From Diphasiastrum complanatum (Eukaryota; Streptophyta; Lycopodiopsida; Lycopodiales; Lycopodiaceae), in contig MU835003.1 of assembly GCA_029204225.1 (NCBI GenBank), positions 1-42,603 on the forward strand: a stretch of DNA of 42,603 nucleotides, read 5' to 3'. Shown piece after piece: positions 1 through 9,352 of this stretch. Within the stretch, counting starts at the first letter, position 1; every line of letters starts with the position of its first letter. The notes beneath the pieces were generated by a model, which had not been told where the DNA came from, made no database searches, and saw nothing but the letters and a program-made list of their open reading frames with translations. The translations under genes and the position numbers were made by a program.

Positions 1-655
1 ACAAGTGCAACAAACTTTACAGCTTGTCAATCGGATATATCTATTTCGAGATACTCTAGATTCTACTTCAAAGTCTTTGCATCAGGCAATGGTTTTATAT
101 ATTGCTTACCGATTTTTGCAGCGATATTGGACATGCCTACATTTACATCAAGTGCCTATTTCGAAAGCTTTCTACAGTGATTTTGCCTTATATATGCACT
201 TTTTTATTTTTAACATTTATCGCAGTCATTTTTCAGCCTATTTGTGTATTTGTGTGGACCTAGGTGACGAAGAGAGTCCACTCCAAACTCCCTCCATAGT
301 TTCTCATTATGTACTTTTCACTAGTGCTTAGGATCCATTGAATGAGATTTCACCTTTTCAAGATTTCCACTATTGTTTTCTTGCCATTTTTCACTTCATA
401 ATGTCATCTTCTATGCTCATATTTCACCTGTATTTGTTCTTGCGTTTGTTTCATCCATATCGATTTTGCTTGTGTTGGAAAGGAGTTGGCAACTCCCACT
501 TGCAATTTTTTTATGGCTGGCATATTTTCAACTCATACAAATAGTATGCGTCCTCCAGGGACACTGAATGGGCAAACTAGTAGATACATTAATGATTTAT
601 TTGAGATCTATCCATAAAGTGATGCTTCTAGAATCAAACTGGTTGTTTCATGTTT

Positions 656-727
656 CCAAGTCTTGGTGGAAGGCATATAGATGAAGCAAAGCCAAGTCTT
701 GGTGGGAGGCATATAGATGAGCAAATT
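656..727. repeat. 36-bp tandem duplication, two copies
   Basis: The unit starting ccaagtcttggtgg recurs after 36 bp (656 and 692). The two copies differ at very few positions, which suggests a fairly recent local duplication. There is no coding context. Confidence 0.7.
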
Positions 728-1624
728 ATTTCTGATTGGTATGCTTTTGTAAATGATATTATTGCTGTTGTGTACCCCTACACTATACTAGATCATTCAT
801 AGGATGTTCAAGATGCAGTAGTTGACAATAGTATATGTCATGAGCCACATTATATTCAAAATGGTACAAAGGTACATAGGATGAGGTCACCAATATATGT
901 CATCAGTCACAAGTTACTGGAGATGAGGTTATTGTATAACATCTAGATGCAACACAAATTCTCGTTGCAGCTAGGATCTAAATGCAGTACAAAATCCAAC
1001 TGTAACAAAGGTTCGTACACATTATGTTTTAATTGTTATAGAGGTTACGTACAAAGGGGCAGAGAATCGTCCAAATTCTCATGTTCATTGTTGATTTAAG
1101 AGGTTTGGATCGGGTGTACTTGGATAGATCATTTCATTAGTCTTCATCCATTGATGCTATCATTTTAGATGTTATGGATGGAGCTCACATGGTAGAGCAT
1201 GCATACCTAGTGCAATTAGATGAGGTTGCTTCAATTAGGTTCATGATTGACAGAGGCACAAGTCTATCAAGTTCACGCTCTGCTTCCTCTACCTCATTTG
1301 AAGGTATCTGGCATTCCCACAATTTTGTGAGAGATTCATGCTCAATAGCAATTGTCATACATGCAATTGTCCTATCAATTCTATAGCGTTTCCTAGTTCA
1401 TTATGCTACATCTTGCTAGTGGCAATGTTATTACATATGATCTTGCAATATCACTACCATTTAGCATTCTTTGTGTAGCTAACTAGCTTTGAGATGCAGT
1501 TATGGCATGTTCAGCATATAGAGTGTCAGGCATGCTTGGGCTCCATTGATCACTTGGTGAGAGGTTTTAACTTTCAAGCAACGAAAGTGCCTCAAGAGGT
1601 GAGAGAAGCTTTAGGTTGAGTCTC

Positions 1625-1661
1625 CTCATGCATCAAGAGGAGCCTCCTCTTGAAACATGAG
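1625..1661. repeat. 37-bp inverted repeat with 1-nt centre
   Basis: Two 18-bp arms flank a single C at 1643. The inner 9 bp of each arm (caagaggag / ctcctcttg) pair perfectly, and two mismatches lie further out. A transcript could form a hairpin, but it is too short for a typical plant miRNA precursor. Confidence 0.6.
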
Positions 1662-2007
1662 AGGAGCCTCAATCTTGAGGTGTGGGTGGACTATCAAGAT
1701 CCGATTCAATAAGTAAACTGCACCAGCCACTCTCAAGTTGTTCAATACAAATTTCTTGGCTGTTGTCTTTTCCTTAGCATCTCCAACACAAGCCTTCAAC
1801 TACGTGACCCAAGGCCTCTGCCCCGTTGGTCATGGCCCCTCTCACAATGTCATCACTGACAAAAACAAGTTACTATACCACATCAAAGGGATTTGGTGTA
1901 GATTAATAACCGCTGGTTTGCAATTGTACTGTCAATATGTTGGAGTTGCCTCCTATAAAGAGAAATCATTGGCTGAGAGAGTTCAAGATATCTTAGGAAG
2001 TTTTGCT

Positions 2008-2455
2008 TGTAGGAAAGCAAGAGTCAAGTCACCAAGATCTAGTTATCAATCAATCTCCACAAGAAACAAGAGAGAAGAGGCTAGGCGCCCAACTCTAAGA
2101 GAGAGAGAAAAAAAACAGCAACAAGAGCAATGGAGAGCAATGCTTGGCCAAATTGTAAAAATGGAATACACAATGAGCATCTAAGTACTCTACCTGGATG
2201 TGACTAAATGCCACTAAACCCTAAGGTTAACCACTTCCTAATGTAGGGCACCCCCAAAAGTCAAGATAGGGCCCCTAAACAAAATTAGACCCCTAAGGAC
2301 CCACGAGTCAGTACATGACCAAAATTGGGTCCAACTGAACTTAAGACAAACTTAAGATGGCCTAAATAACTAAATACCCATGGTTACACAAATCTCGACC
2401 TTTTGGGTCAAAGTAACCTATGGATTAACTTTAGCATAGTCATTTATTTCAAACA
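2008..2455 (-). repeat. Copia-1 3' LTR (448 bp)
   Basis: On the minus strand it starts TGTTTGAAAT next to a purine tract and ends TTTCCTACA. The end is fixed by the right-hand LTR remnant at 10632-10657, whose 26 bp match 2008-2033 exactly and abut the primer binding site. The TG...CA termini are intact. The flank at 2003-2007 reads ttgct, but the matching target duplication cannot be checked because the other LTR is truncated. Confidence 0.85.
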
Positions 2456-2465
2456 CCTTCCTTAA
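2456..2465 (-). other. Copia-1 polypurine tract
   Basis: On the minus strand this reads ttaaggaagg directly before the TG of the 3' LTR, the expected place for the plus-strand primer of reverse transcription. It is short and not pure purine, consistent with decay. Confidence 0.65.
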
Positions 2466-2492
2466 ATGACAATGCAAAAACTGAAATCTTCA

Positions 2493-3122
2493 CTATGTAA
2501 CAAAACCAACACGTGGTATCAAATTTAAAGCTTTGCATAAAGCTTCAAATCTGACTCCAGGCAACGCCTTAGTGAAGAGGTCCGCAATATTATCCTCCGT
2601 AGGACTATTCAAGTAAAATGTCGCCATCATGAAGTCTCTCCCGAACAAAGTGATAATGGATCTCGATGTGCTTCGCCCTCGCATGAAAAATAGGATTCCG
2701 TGCAATGGCAATAGCACTTTGACTATCACTCAAGATAAGAGTGGCTGAAGGCTCGCCAAACTTCATGTCAACAAGTAGTCTTCTCAGCCATAACACTCTG
2801 TTGTGGCTGAAAATATCTCTCTATATTCTGCGTCACTAGAAGAAGTAGCAACAGTGGACTGCTTTTTACTTGACCACGAAATTGCAGAATTTCCATAAAA
2901 AAAGCAATGTCCATTTGTAGAGCGTCTAGTGTCTTGATTTCCACCCCAATCCGAGTCACTAAAACCAACCAAACATGCATCATCACAAGCCGGAAGAACC
3001 AGTCTATGACTTCTTGTTCCTTGAAGATATCGAAAGATCCTCTTCAACGCTTTCCAACGTGATTCGGGGCATGCATGAATTGACTCATGAGTGAGACACT
3101 ATAAGAAATGTCCGGTCTTGAA
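2493..3122 (-). pseudogene. Copia-1 RNase H domain, frameshifted
   Basis: This is the C-terminal RNase H of a copia polyprotein, which degrades the RNA strand during reverse transcription. Recognisable blocks lie in three frames: FSDSDWGG and ISWSSKKQ in 3047-2784, then WLRRLLVDMKFG and the SDSQSAIAIARNP block in 2796-2605, then the KHIEIHYHFVRE block, and finally ADLFTKALPG in 2729-2493. At least two frameshifts (near 2790 and 2620) separate them. The usual SSTEAEY block reads SSSDAEY, so a conserved acidic residue is changed from Glu to Asp. A stop follows close to the PPT and LTR, as expected for the end of pol. Confidence 0.92.
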
Positions 3123-4010
3123 TTACATAGGTAAATGAGACAGCCAATATAAAGAAGTGTCAAATGATTCACCATTACCTTGACTAATTAATTTCAAACC
3201 TGTCTCCATAGGTGTAGCAACCGGCTTGCAATCTTCCATCTTGAACCGCTTCAAAATCTGCCCAATGTAGCGTTCTTGAGAGATGAAAATTCCAGCCCCT
3301 TCTTGTACAAATTCAAGACCAAGATAAAAGTGCAATAGGCCTAAATCTGAGGTTTCAAAAACCATAACAAGATCAAGTATTACGGCATCAATCTGCTGCT
3401 CATTACTTCTCGAAATAATAATATCATCAACATAAAGCAAAATAATGATAATATAATCTGAAGTATGCTTGACATAAAGAGTAGATTCGCTAGGACTATT
3501 AGTAAACCCTCGATCACAAAAGTAAGCATGTATCTTTTGATACCACAACCTCGGAGCATGCTTCAGTCCGTAAAGTGCCTTCTTGAGAAGAAAAACTTTA
3601 TCTTCTTGGCCTTCAACCAAAAAACCAACAGGTTGTTGAAGGTACACTTCCTCATTGAGATCACCATTGAAGAATGTTGTCTTTATGTCAAGTTGCCGCA
3701 AACGCCAACCAAAGTGAGCAGCCAAAGAGGTTACTACCCTCACGGTAGTCATCCGAGCAGTAGGAGAAAAAGTCTCCTCATAATCAATCCCCTTTTGTTG
3801 AGCATAGCCTTTGGCAACGAGCCTTGCCTTGTACCTTTCAATGGTACCCCATCTGCCTTATACTTGATTTTGTATACCCATTTAGAACCAATTGCCTTCT
3901 TCCCATGAGGAAAATCAACAAAAACCCAAATCTGGTTCTTCATAAGTGAGTCATACTCATCTTGCATCGCATCCTCCCAGCATTTTACTCCCTTGGCCTG
4001 CTCATAGGAA
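3123..4010 (-). pseudogene. Copia-1 reverse transcriptase domain, frameshifted
   Basis: This is an RNA-dependent DNA polymerase domain of copia type. The 5' part reads in the 4429-3749 frame (WVFVDFPHGKKAIGSKWVYK). Then a frameshift near 3840 garbles the block normally reading RYKARLVAKG. The domain resumes in 3752-3123 with RQLDIKTTFFNGDL (the usual LDVKTAFLNGDL block), the ALYGLKHAPRLW block and the catalytic YVDD in LLYVDDIII. It continues to the VATPMETGLKL block before another frameshift near 3140. The active-site aspartates are still present, so the domain decayed by frameshifts rather than by loss of the active site. Confidence 0.93.
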
Positions 4011-4450
4011 ACAGGTTCTTCTGCAACATCTCCATGAGATGTAAGAGCAAAATCTGAAAAATCAGCATAGTCCACTGATTTTGTAGAGGCACGTGTCTTT
4101 CCATCATAAAATGAACTTACTTTGCTGTCCCGCAAAGTCGACAACAGCCACCGTGGGACTGTTTTGGGCTGTCCAACAGCCATGTCTCTTCTTGCAATTT
4201 GCTGTCCAAGATCCTCCGACACCGCACTTGGCTGTCCAAGATCTTCCAAAACTGCTCCTTGCTGTCCAACAGTTCCTGCAGGCTGATAATGAGCAACAAT
4301 GGGCGGTTCTTGATGAACATTAGGCTCTAAACTTGATGAGGTGTTGGGCAGGTCAAAACTGGTTGATTGCTGCCCCTTATCTCCAGCAATAGAAGATGGT
4401 ACCAAATCTGGAAAAACTTCAACATTCACACTATGTGGGCTGTCCCCCTC
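4011..4450 (-). pseudogene. Copia-1 linker between integrase and reverse transcriptase
   Basis: This low-complexity stretch is rich in Ser, Gln and Pro and continues the frame of the reverse transcriptase start (4429-3749). It has repeated motifs of the type GQPSAVSEDLGQQ, reflecting degenerate tandem repeats of the underlying DNA around 4140-4280 (gctgtccaa recurring). Variable linkers of this kind are normal between integrase and reverse transcriptase in copia polyproteins. No function is assigned. Confidence 0.7.
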
Positions 4451-4793
4451 AAGATATGAGTTGGGGCCATATCCAATGAATTCTTTTCATCAAAATGCAC
4501 ATCACGACTAACAATAATCTTGTTAGTGCTCAAATTGAACAGCCTATAGCCTTTGCTTTCACTACTATAGCCAACAAAAATGCATTTAACTCCTTTATCC
4601 TCAAGCTTTGTACGAAGTTTATTTGGAACAAAAGCATAAGTTGTACAGCCAAAAATGCGAAAGTGAGAGATTGTAGGCTTCTTTCCATATCAAACTTCGT
4701 AAGGAGTTAATACTTTCAATGCTTTAGTAGGACAACGATTGCTTATGTATGTTGCCGTTATAACCGCTTCAACCCAAAACTTGTGAGGCAGCC
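4451..4793 (-). pseudogene. Copia-1 integrase C-terminal part
   Basis: On the minus strand, directly beside the nested insertion, the translation gives PHKFWVEAV, NRCPTKAL and later a FVGYSSESKGYRLF-type block followed by IVSRDVHFDE. These are hallmark motifs of the copia integrase C-terminal region. The sequence continues the integrase that stops at 8650 on the other side of the nested element. A nonsense codon lies near 4690 (TGA after the YEV block). Confidence 0.9.
4789..4793. repeat. Target-site duplication, left copy (CAGCC)
   Basis: The five bases cagcc here recur exactly at 8645-8649, immediately outside the two LTRs of the nested element. A perfect 5-bp duplication is typical of LTR retrotransposon insertion. 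Confidence 0.95.
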
Positions 4794-5447
4794 CGTTACA
4801 GCTTTTAATCCTTGTCTCGATTGTTTACTGTTTTTACTTATAGATGTACTTCTTGTAAATACAAAAATGGCTAAGTCACCGGCCTGTGGTGACCTTTGTA
4901 ACAGAAATGTAAATAAAGTTGTTAATGATGTTTCTGAGCCTTAGAGTCGCATGTTGCTTGGGTATAGGGTACTAGTGGGTCATTAATTCGGAGTGGTTGG
5001 ACTGACCTCCTAAAAAGTAGGAGTTGACTAGTCAACGTGACAAATGTCATATGCTCACTGGGACACTTGGTCCAATGAATGACACATGTTAGGGTTGACC
5101 GGTCAAACATGACACGTGTCACATGCCCACTGGGACATTTGGTCCAATGGATGAGTGACACATGTCATCCTACTCACTTGCCTATGTGTCAGGGTATTGC
5201 CAAGTGGCAAGTGTCGATTGTGCATGGAGTTGGCATGTGTCGAGATTTAGGAAGGGTCGGGGTTAAGGGGTGCTTGAGGATTTTGGATAAGTGAGCCTAG
5301 AGAGAGGCATTCCTCACCATAATCTATGCAGCAAAGGTTGGGAGGAGACAAGGCAGCCAGCTCCATCTTGTGTTAGAAGTAATTTGATGCTTGTATGTGC
5401 TGGAAATTAGCAAGGTTTGAAGAGAAGATCAGAGAGGGAGTCAGACA
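4794..5447 (+). repeat. 5' LTR of nested gypsy element
   Basis: Matches 7993-8644 along its whole length. The first base pair of the canonical TG is CG here (T to C change), and the LTR ends CA at 5446-5447. It contains two tandem modules (about 5022-5092 and 5093-5165), each with a TTGAC palindrome and an actgggacaNttggtccaatg block. Confidence 0.95.
5023..5121 (+). promoter_or_regulatory. Paired W-box palindromes and a G-box in the 5' LTR
   Basis: GTTGACTAGTCAAC (5023-5036) and TTGACCGGTCAA (5095-5106) are perfect palindromes, each holding two inverted TTGAC cores, the W-box bound by WRKY factors. TGACACGTGTCA (5110-5121) is a perfect palindrome around the G-box CACGTG, bound by bZIP and bHLH factors. 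All three are conserved in the 3' LTR (8216-8229, 8292-8303, 8307-8318). A stress-responsive enhancer role in the U3 region is inferred. Confidence 0.6.
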
Positions 5448-5449
5448 TT

Positions 5450-5461
5450 TGGTATCAGAGC
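5450..5461 (+). other. Primer binding site, initiator-Met tRNA type
   Basis: TGGTATCAGAGC lies two bases after the CA end of the 5' LTR. This is the common plant retrotransposon primer binding site complementary to the 3' end of initiator methionine tRNA, and it fixes the LTR boundary. Confidence 0.93.
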
Positions 5462-6118
5462 AAGGGTTTGCAAGTTTTGGAAGCTTGGGACAGCAAAAAA
5501 CAAAAACGTTCTAGAGAGAGAAAGGGGAGTTTTTTGCTCATGACTTTTGATTGAGAGCTCAGATGGCTATGGGATCTGTTGCAAACTGTTCCTATTGCCA
5601 AGGCACAATAGATTAGTCACAGAAACCAACCCCAGCAGCAAAATCCAAGCGATTTTGAGAATTTTCTTGTAGCTGGTGGGCGCTGGCAGGCTGAAGAGTT
5701 TTTTCTTCGTAACTTTCCGCTCGGTTCTTGGATCATCCTCAAATTTTGGGAGTCCTCTAGGCAGACATCAAGGGCTATTGTATGCAATTTACAGCAAAGA
5801 AAACGGAGTCCTATGGTGTTTTTTCAAAATTTGGTTCTCATACATAGGTGCAAAACCAGCTGAGAAGAAATTGCTTGATGATTGGGCAATCCTAGCCTAA
5901 ACCGGACTGTTAAGGGTTCATTGGAAAGCCAGAAGGAGGGCAACCTACTATAAATTGACCGCTCAGGAAAAGTCCAAGTCACGGAAAAGTTATAGCAATC
6001 CAAAGTTGGTCTGATTTTTGGGCCAAAATACAAGGAAAAAAGGGTTTGAGAGTTGTAAACTCATTTTTGCCAGTAATTTCGACTTCTAAACAAGAGGACA
6101 GCCCCCAACATTGCAAAT
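5462..6118 (+). other. 5' leader of nested gypsy element
   Basis: About 650 bp between the primer binding site and the gag ATG. No conserved protein was seen on either strand. The short frame 5676-5900 has no recognisable motif. It probably carries the packaging signals of the element's RNA. Confidence 0.6.
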
Positions 6119-6888
6119 ATGGATCCATTAGGAAGTGCAAGCACAGAAATCTTGAGAATCGAAGAAGTGGCAGCCAAGGTGGATGCCATGGAGGTGATTT
6201 TACAACAAATTATTGACCAACTAAAGTCGGCTAAATCTCCACAAGAACCTGAAAGGGTTAGTGGAACAGCTATGGTAGTCGTTAAGCCTGTGACAGTTGA
6301 GAAAGAAGCCGAACAACCATCAAAGATGCGGAAATTGCCCACAATTAAAGATTTGAAACCGCCAAAATACACAGGAGCAGTTGTAGTACGCAACACCGAT
6401 GCAGTCGAGAATTGCATTCAGAAGTGGAAAAGGCTTTTCAGATGTGTGGTATTGATGATGATGAACAGAAGATTGCAGAAGCCACAAATCGCTTGCAAGA
6501 GACGGCACAACGCTGGTGGCGTAAAATTGAGAAGGATAATTTGGTGCCTGTAACTTGGGATCAGTTCAAGCGGATGTTCGATGAGAATTGGGTGCCATCA
6601 GATGAGAAAAAACAGGCGATGCAAGCATGGTCAAGTCTCAAACAAGGCAATGCGTCCGTACAGGAATATGCGGACAAGTGCAGAGAAGCACTGATGCGGA
6701 TACCAGAAGAAGTGCCAATGTTTTTGCAAGTATTCCAGTTTGTGGAGGGCTTGCTTGAGAGCCTTAGCCCTTTCGTGAGAAAGGAGCAGGCTCCAAGCCT
6801 CCATAGGGCGGTACAGATGGCCCTATACTATGAGGATGGAAACACCTACTTCAGGAGGGTTTCAGCCTTGGGGGAAAAGAAAGTTTAA
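6119..6888 (+). pseudogene. gag of nested gypsy element, one frameshift
   Basis: Capsid protein gene. The ATG at 6119 opens a frame with a helical N-terminus (IEEVAAKVDAMEVILQQII, likely coiled coil) and the KPPKYTG segment that normally starts the gag domain. Around 6412 the frame shifts by one base. The next frame (6412-6888) carries the rest of the retrotransposon gag domain: ETAQRWWRKI, TWDQFKRMFDENWVP, then LKQGNASVQEYADKCREAL. It ends with a TAA at 6886-6888 where related elements read on toward the zinc knuckle, and indeed the same frame stays open beyond it. Bulk capsid motifs are intact. Confidence 0.92.
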
Positions 6889-7197
6889 AAATGGAAGGGT
6901 CAATCCTCACGAGAGCAAATTCAGAGTGCGAAAAAGAGTAAAGGTGCGGGCGCCTCGAAGGCAAAGGGCGGTATGGGACGTCCAATGCCCAAGGGGGCCA
7001 GCGCCTTTCTACGCTGTCGCCGCAGGACTTGGAGCGGGCAAAGAAAGAACCTTTGCTTTGGCTGTCTAGGGCGGCATAGGTGGAAGGGGTGTTCTCGCAA
7101 TCCCTCACGGACCACCTATAGTTTGCAAGTTGAGGAGGCAGATCCTATGAAAATTGAGGAATTGAGACAAGAAGAACCTCCTGATGTTCCACGGTAA
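6889..7197 (+). pseudogene. Zinc-knuckle region of nested gypsy gag
   Basis: The gag frame continues after the stop at 6886 with a Lys/Gly/Ala-rich basic stretch and a nucleic-acid-binding zinc knuckle at 7054-7092 reading CFGCLGRHRWKGC. The spacing is C-x2-C-x3-H-x4-C, one residue shorter than the usual C-x2-C-x4-H-x4-C. This could be a codon-sized deletion or compensating small shifts. The frame closes with TAA at 7195-7197, directly followed by an ATG in the same frame. Confidence 0.8.
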
Positions 7198-7980
7198 ATG
7201 AACGTGTCGGTGATTCGGAAGGTGGACTCGGTTCCTTTGCCACAGTTGTCAAGAGCGGCACAACACGGGTATCAGTTTCCTTGCACTTCTTTGATTGTTA
7301 TGCGTGGACAGCTGGGTGGTAGAGATGTTTTGATTCTATTTGACACTGGGTCCTAACATAACGTCATTAACTCCGCTTTCATTAAACGGTTGAGAGTGAA
7401 CACACAACCATCCATGTACCAGTACACAGTCGAAATGGCTGATGGAAAGGGTGCGAAAGTGTGGGATGCCAGGGTTGTGGGTACGCCTCTAACCATTCAG
7501 AGCTATACTGAGGAGTTACATTTTGAGATTACCCGTTTGGCTCGCTTTGATGTGGTGCTTGGAATTTGTTGGCATGTGGCTAAGAAACCCTACATCGCTT
7601 GGGATACTCATGTGTATGAGTTCCAGCACGATGGTAGGATTCACTCCCTGCGTGGAGAGCCTGATATGCCTCTTGGACCTTTGATCACGGCAACGCAGTT
7701 GCGTAAGGTTCAGTGTAAGTGCATGTATGTTTGTTTCTTGTATGATATGTATGTTTCTGCTAATGAGTTTCATGGTTTGTTTGCATTCCAGGAGCAGGGA
7801 GAAGTAACCCATGGGCCAGCGAGGGTATTGGATAGGCGGGAGAGGCGTTTACGCAACCGTCTGATCCGTGAGTACTTGGTCGCTTGGCATGGCAGGCCTC
7901 TTTCTGATGCTAACTGGGAGACCGCGCACAGTCTGTGTGCACAGTACCCTAGCTTTGCCATCGCGGACGATGTTACCTGA
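7198..7980 (+). pseudogene. Aspartic protease fused to chromodomain-like tail, nested gypsy element
   Basis: The ATG at 7198 opens the frame. A retropepsin active site FDTGS appears near 7340-7353 and is followed at once by an in-frame TAA (7354-7356). The frame then continues with the LARFDVVLGICWHV block and a segment resembling the end of the gypsy protease (PYIAWDTHVYEFQHDGR). After about 45 residues it passes directly into ARVLDRRERRLRNRLIREYL and AWHGRPLSDANWE, the chromodomain-like end of chromoviral integrase. The whole reverse transcriptase, RNase H and integrase core, which normally lie between, are missing. A stop (7978-7980) precedes the PPT and LTR. A candidate intron overlaps it. 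Confidence 0.9.
7715..7791 (+). other. Candidate 77-nt GT-AG intron in the nested element
   Basis: GTAAGTGC at 7715, a branch-point-like tgctaatg near 7758, a T-rich stretch and TTGCATTCCAG ending at 7791 together look like a compact plant intron. Read unspliced, the frame runs through to the chromodomain tail. Splicing would create a TGA at once (cag t|ga). It may instead mark the scar where the pol genes were lost. Confidence 0.4.
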
Positions 7981-7992
7981 GGGAGGAAGGGA
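7979..7992 (+). other. Polypurine tract of nested gypsy element
   Basis: The purine run gagggaggaaggga immediately precedes the TGTTACAG start of the 3' LTR. It is the expected primer for plus-strand synthesis and overlaps the last codon of the ORF. Confidence 0.9.
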
Positions 7993-8644
7993 TGTTACAG
8001 CTTTTACTCCATGTCCCGGTTGTTTACTGTTTTTACTTATAGATGTACTTCTTGTAAATACAGAAATGGCTAAGTCACCGGCCTGTGGTGACCTTTTGTA
8101 ACAGAAATGTAAATAAAGTTGTTAATGATGTTTCTGAGCCTCAGAGTCGCATGTTGCTTGGGTATAAGGTACTGGTGGGTTCGGAGTGGCTGGAATGACC
8201 TCCTAAAAAGTAGGAGTTGACTAGTCAACGTGACAAATGTCATATGCTCACTGGGACACTTGGTCCAGTGAATGAGTGACACATGTCGGGGTTGACCGGT
8301 CAAACATGACACGTGTCACATGCCCACTGGGACATTTGGTCCAATGGATGAGTGACACGTGTCATCCTACTCACTTGCCTATGTGTCAGGGTATTGCCAA
8401 GTGGCAAGTGTCGACTGTGCATGGAGTTGGCATGTGTCGAGATTTAGGAAGGGTCAGGGTTAAGGGGTGCTTGAGGATTTTGGATAAGTGAGCCTAGAGA
8501 GAGGCATTCCTCATCATAATCTATGCAGCAAAGGTTGGGAGGAGACAAGGCAGCCAGCTCCATCTTGTGTTAGAAGTAATTTGATGCTTGTATGTGCAGG
8601 AAATTAGCAAGGTTTGAAGAGAAGATCAGAGAGGGAGTTTGACA
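7993..8644 (+). repeat. 3' LTR of nested gypsy element
   Basis: Starts TGTTACAG and ends GACA at 8644. It aligns with 4794-5447 throughout, with an 8-bp and a 4-bp indel in the U3 region. The palindromic TTGAC and CACGTG motifs are all retained. Confidence 0.95.
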
Positions 8645-8649
8645 CAGCC
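8645..8649. repeat. Target-site duplication, right copy (CAGCC)
   Basis: Exact copy of 4789-4793. The integrase reading frame of Copia-1 resumes here on the minus strand. Confidence 0.95.
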
Positions 8650-9352
8650 CCTTTGCTTTAAGCATGCAACGGGCCATCTCCATAAGTGTGCGATTCTTTC
8701 GCTCAACAACACATTTTTGTTGAGGCGTATAGGGAGTTGTCATTTGATGTAGAATTCCCTTTTCTTGAAAAAATGCACCGAACATATTCTTAATGTATTC
8801 CCCTCCTCGATCGGTGCGTAGGGTCTTCAAAAAATGCCCAAATTGATTTTCCACCATTGCTAGAAAATCTTTGAAACGTTGAAAAACTTCTGATTTAGCC
8901 TTCATAGGATAGATCCATGTACAACGGGAAAAGCCATCAATAAAAGTCACAAAATAGATGCACTTTCGAATGGATTTGGTCCTCATTGGACCACAAACAT
9001 CACTGTGAACCAAATCAAATTTATCAAGAACCCTTATAGTTCCATCAATTGAAAAAGGTTTCCTTTGAAACTTTCCAAGTATGCACCCCTCGCATACATG
9101 CCCTTCCAGCTGCTCAATAGTCGGAATGTCCTCTACCATATTAAATGTCTTCAGCTTCTTCAAACTTGCAAAGTTGAGATGCCCAAACCTTGCGTGCCAC
9201 AATTCAACCAACTCCAATGATTGTGATGTAGAAGCAACAAGACATGTAGAGGGAATTTGTCGCTCATAGGTATCCATAATGAATAAGCCAGCATGCATTG
9301 TTCCCGAAACAATAATCAAGAGTGATCTTTTAGGATCCTTGACAAGACACAA
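8645..9352 (-). pseudogene. Copia-1 GAG-pre-integrase and integrase core
   Basis: Integrase inserts the element's cDNA into host DNA. The minus-strand frame shows an HHCC zinc-binding segment (HARFGH followed by HVCEGCILGK), then the three catalytic acidic residues: Asp in LVHSDVCGPM, Asp in LRTDRGGEY and Glu in VVERKNRTLMEMAR. The normally invariant NGVVER reads KCVVER. The frame is open until it enters the nested element. The upstream part that should carry the protease is missing, so the frame starts abruptly inside the pre-integrase region. Confidence 0.94.

Larger units (their letters stand above)
1..2007. other. Unassigned AT-rich DNA left of Copia-1
   Basis: No recognisable gene in either strand. 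The open frames here (for example 5-331 and 1738-2184, plus strand) show no domain motif and are interrupted by many stops on either side, so I treat them as chance frames. A short tandem duplication (656-727) and a near-perfect inverted repeat (1625-1661) are listed separately. This may be old transposon debris or intron DNA of the BSK gene further right, but nothing in it proves either. Confidence 0.5.
4794..8644 (+). mobile_element. Nested chromovirus-type gypsy element (3,851 bp), no reverse transcriptase
   Basis: A complete two-LTR element with a 5-bp target duplication CAGCC, an initiator-Met-type PBS after the 5' LTR and a purine tract before the 3' LTR. The interior encodes gag, a zinc knuckle, an aspartic protease and a C-terminal chromodomain-like tail. 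Reverse transcriptase, RNase H and integrase core are absent, so it could move only with enzymes from a related autonomous element. The coding frame 6412-7980 is continuous apart from three in-frame stops (6886, 7195, 7354), with one frameshift near 6412. Hand comparison of the LTRs finds about 22 substitutions and three small indels over about 650 bp, roughly 96-97% identity. It is therefore much younger than its copia host. Confidence 0.95.
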
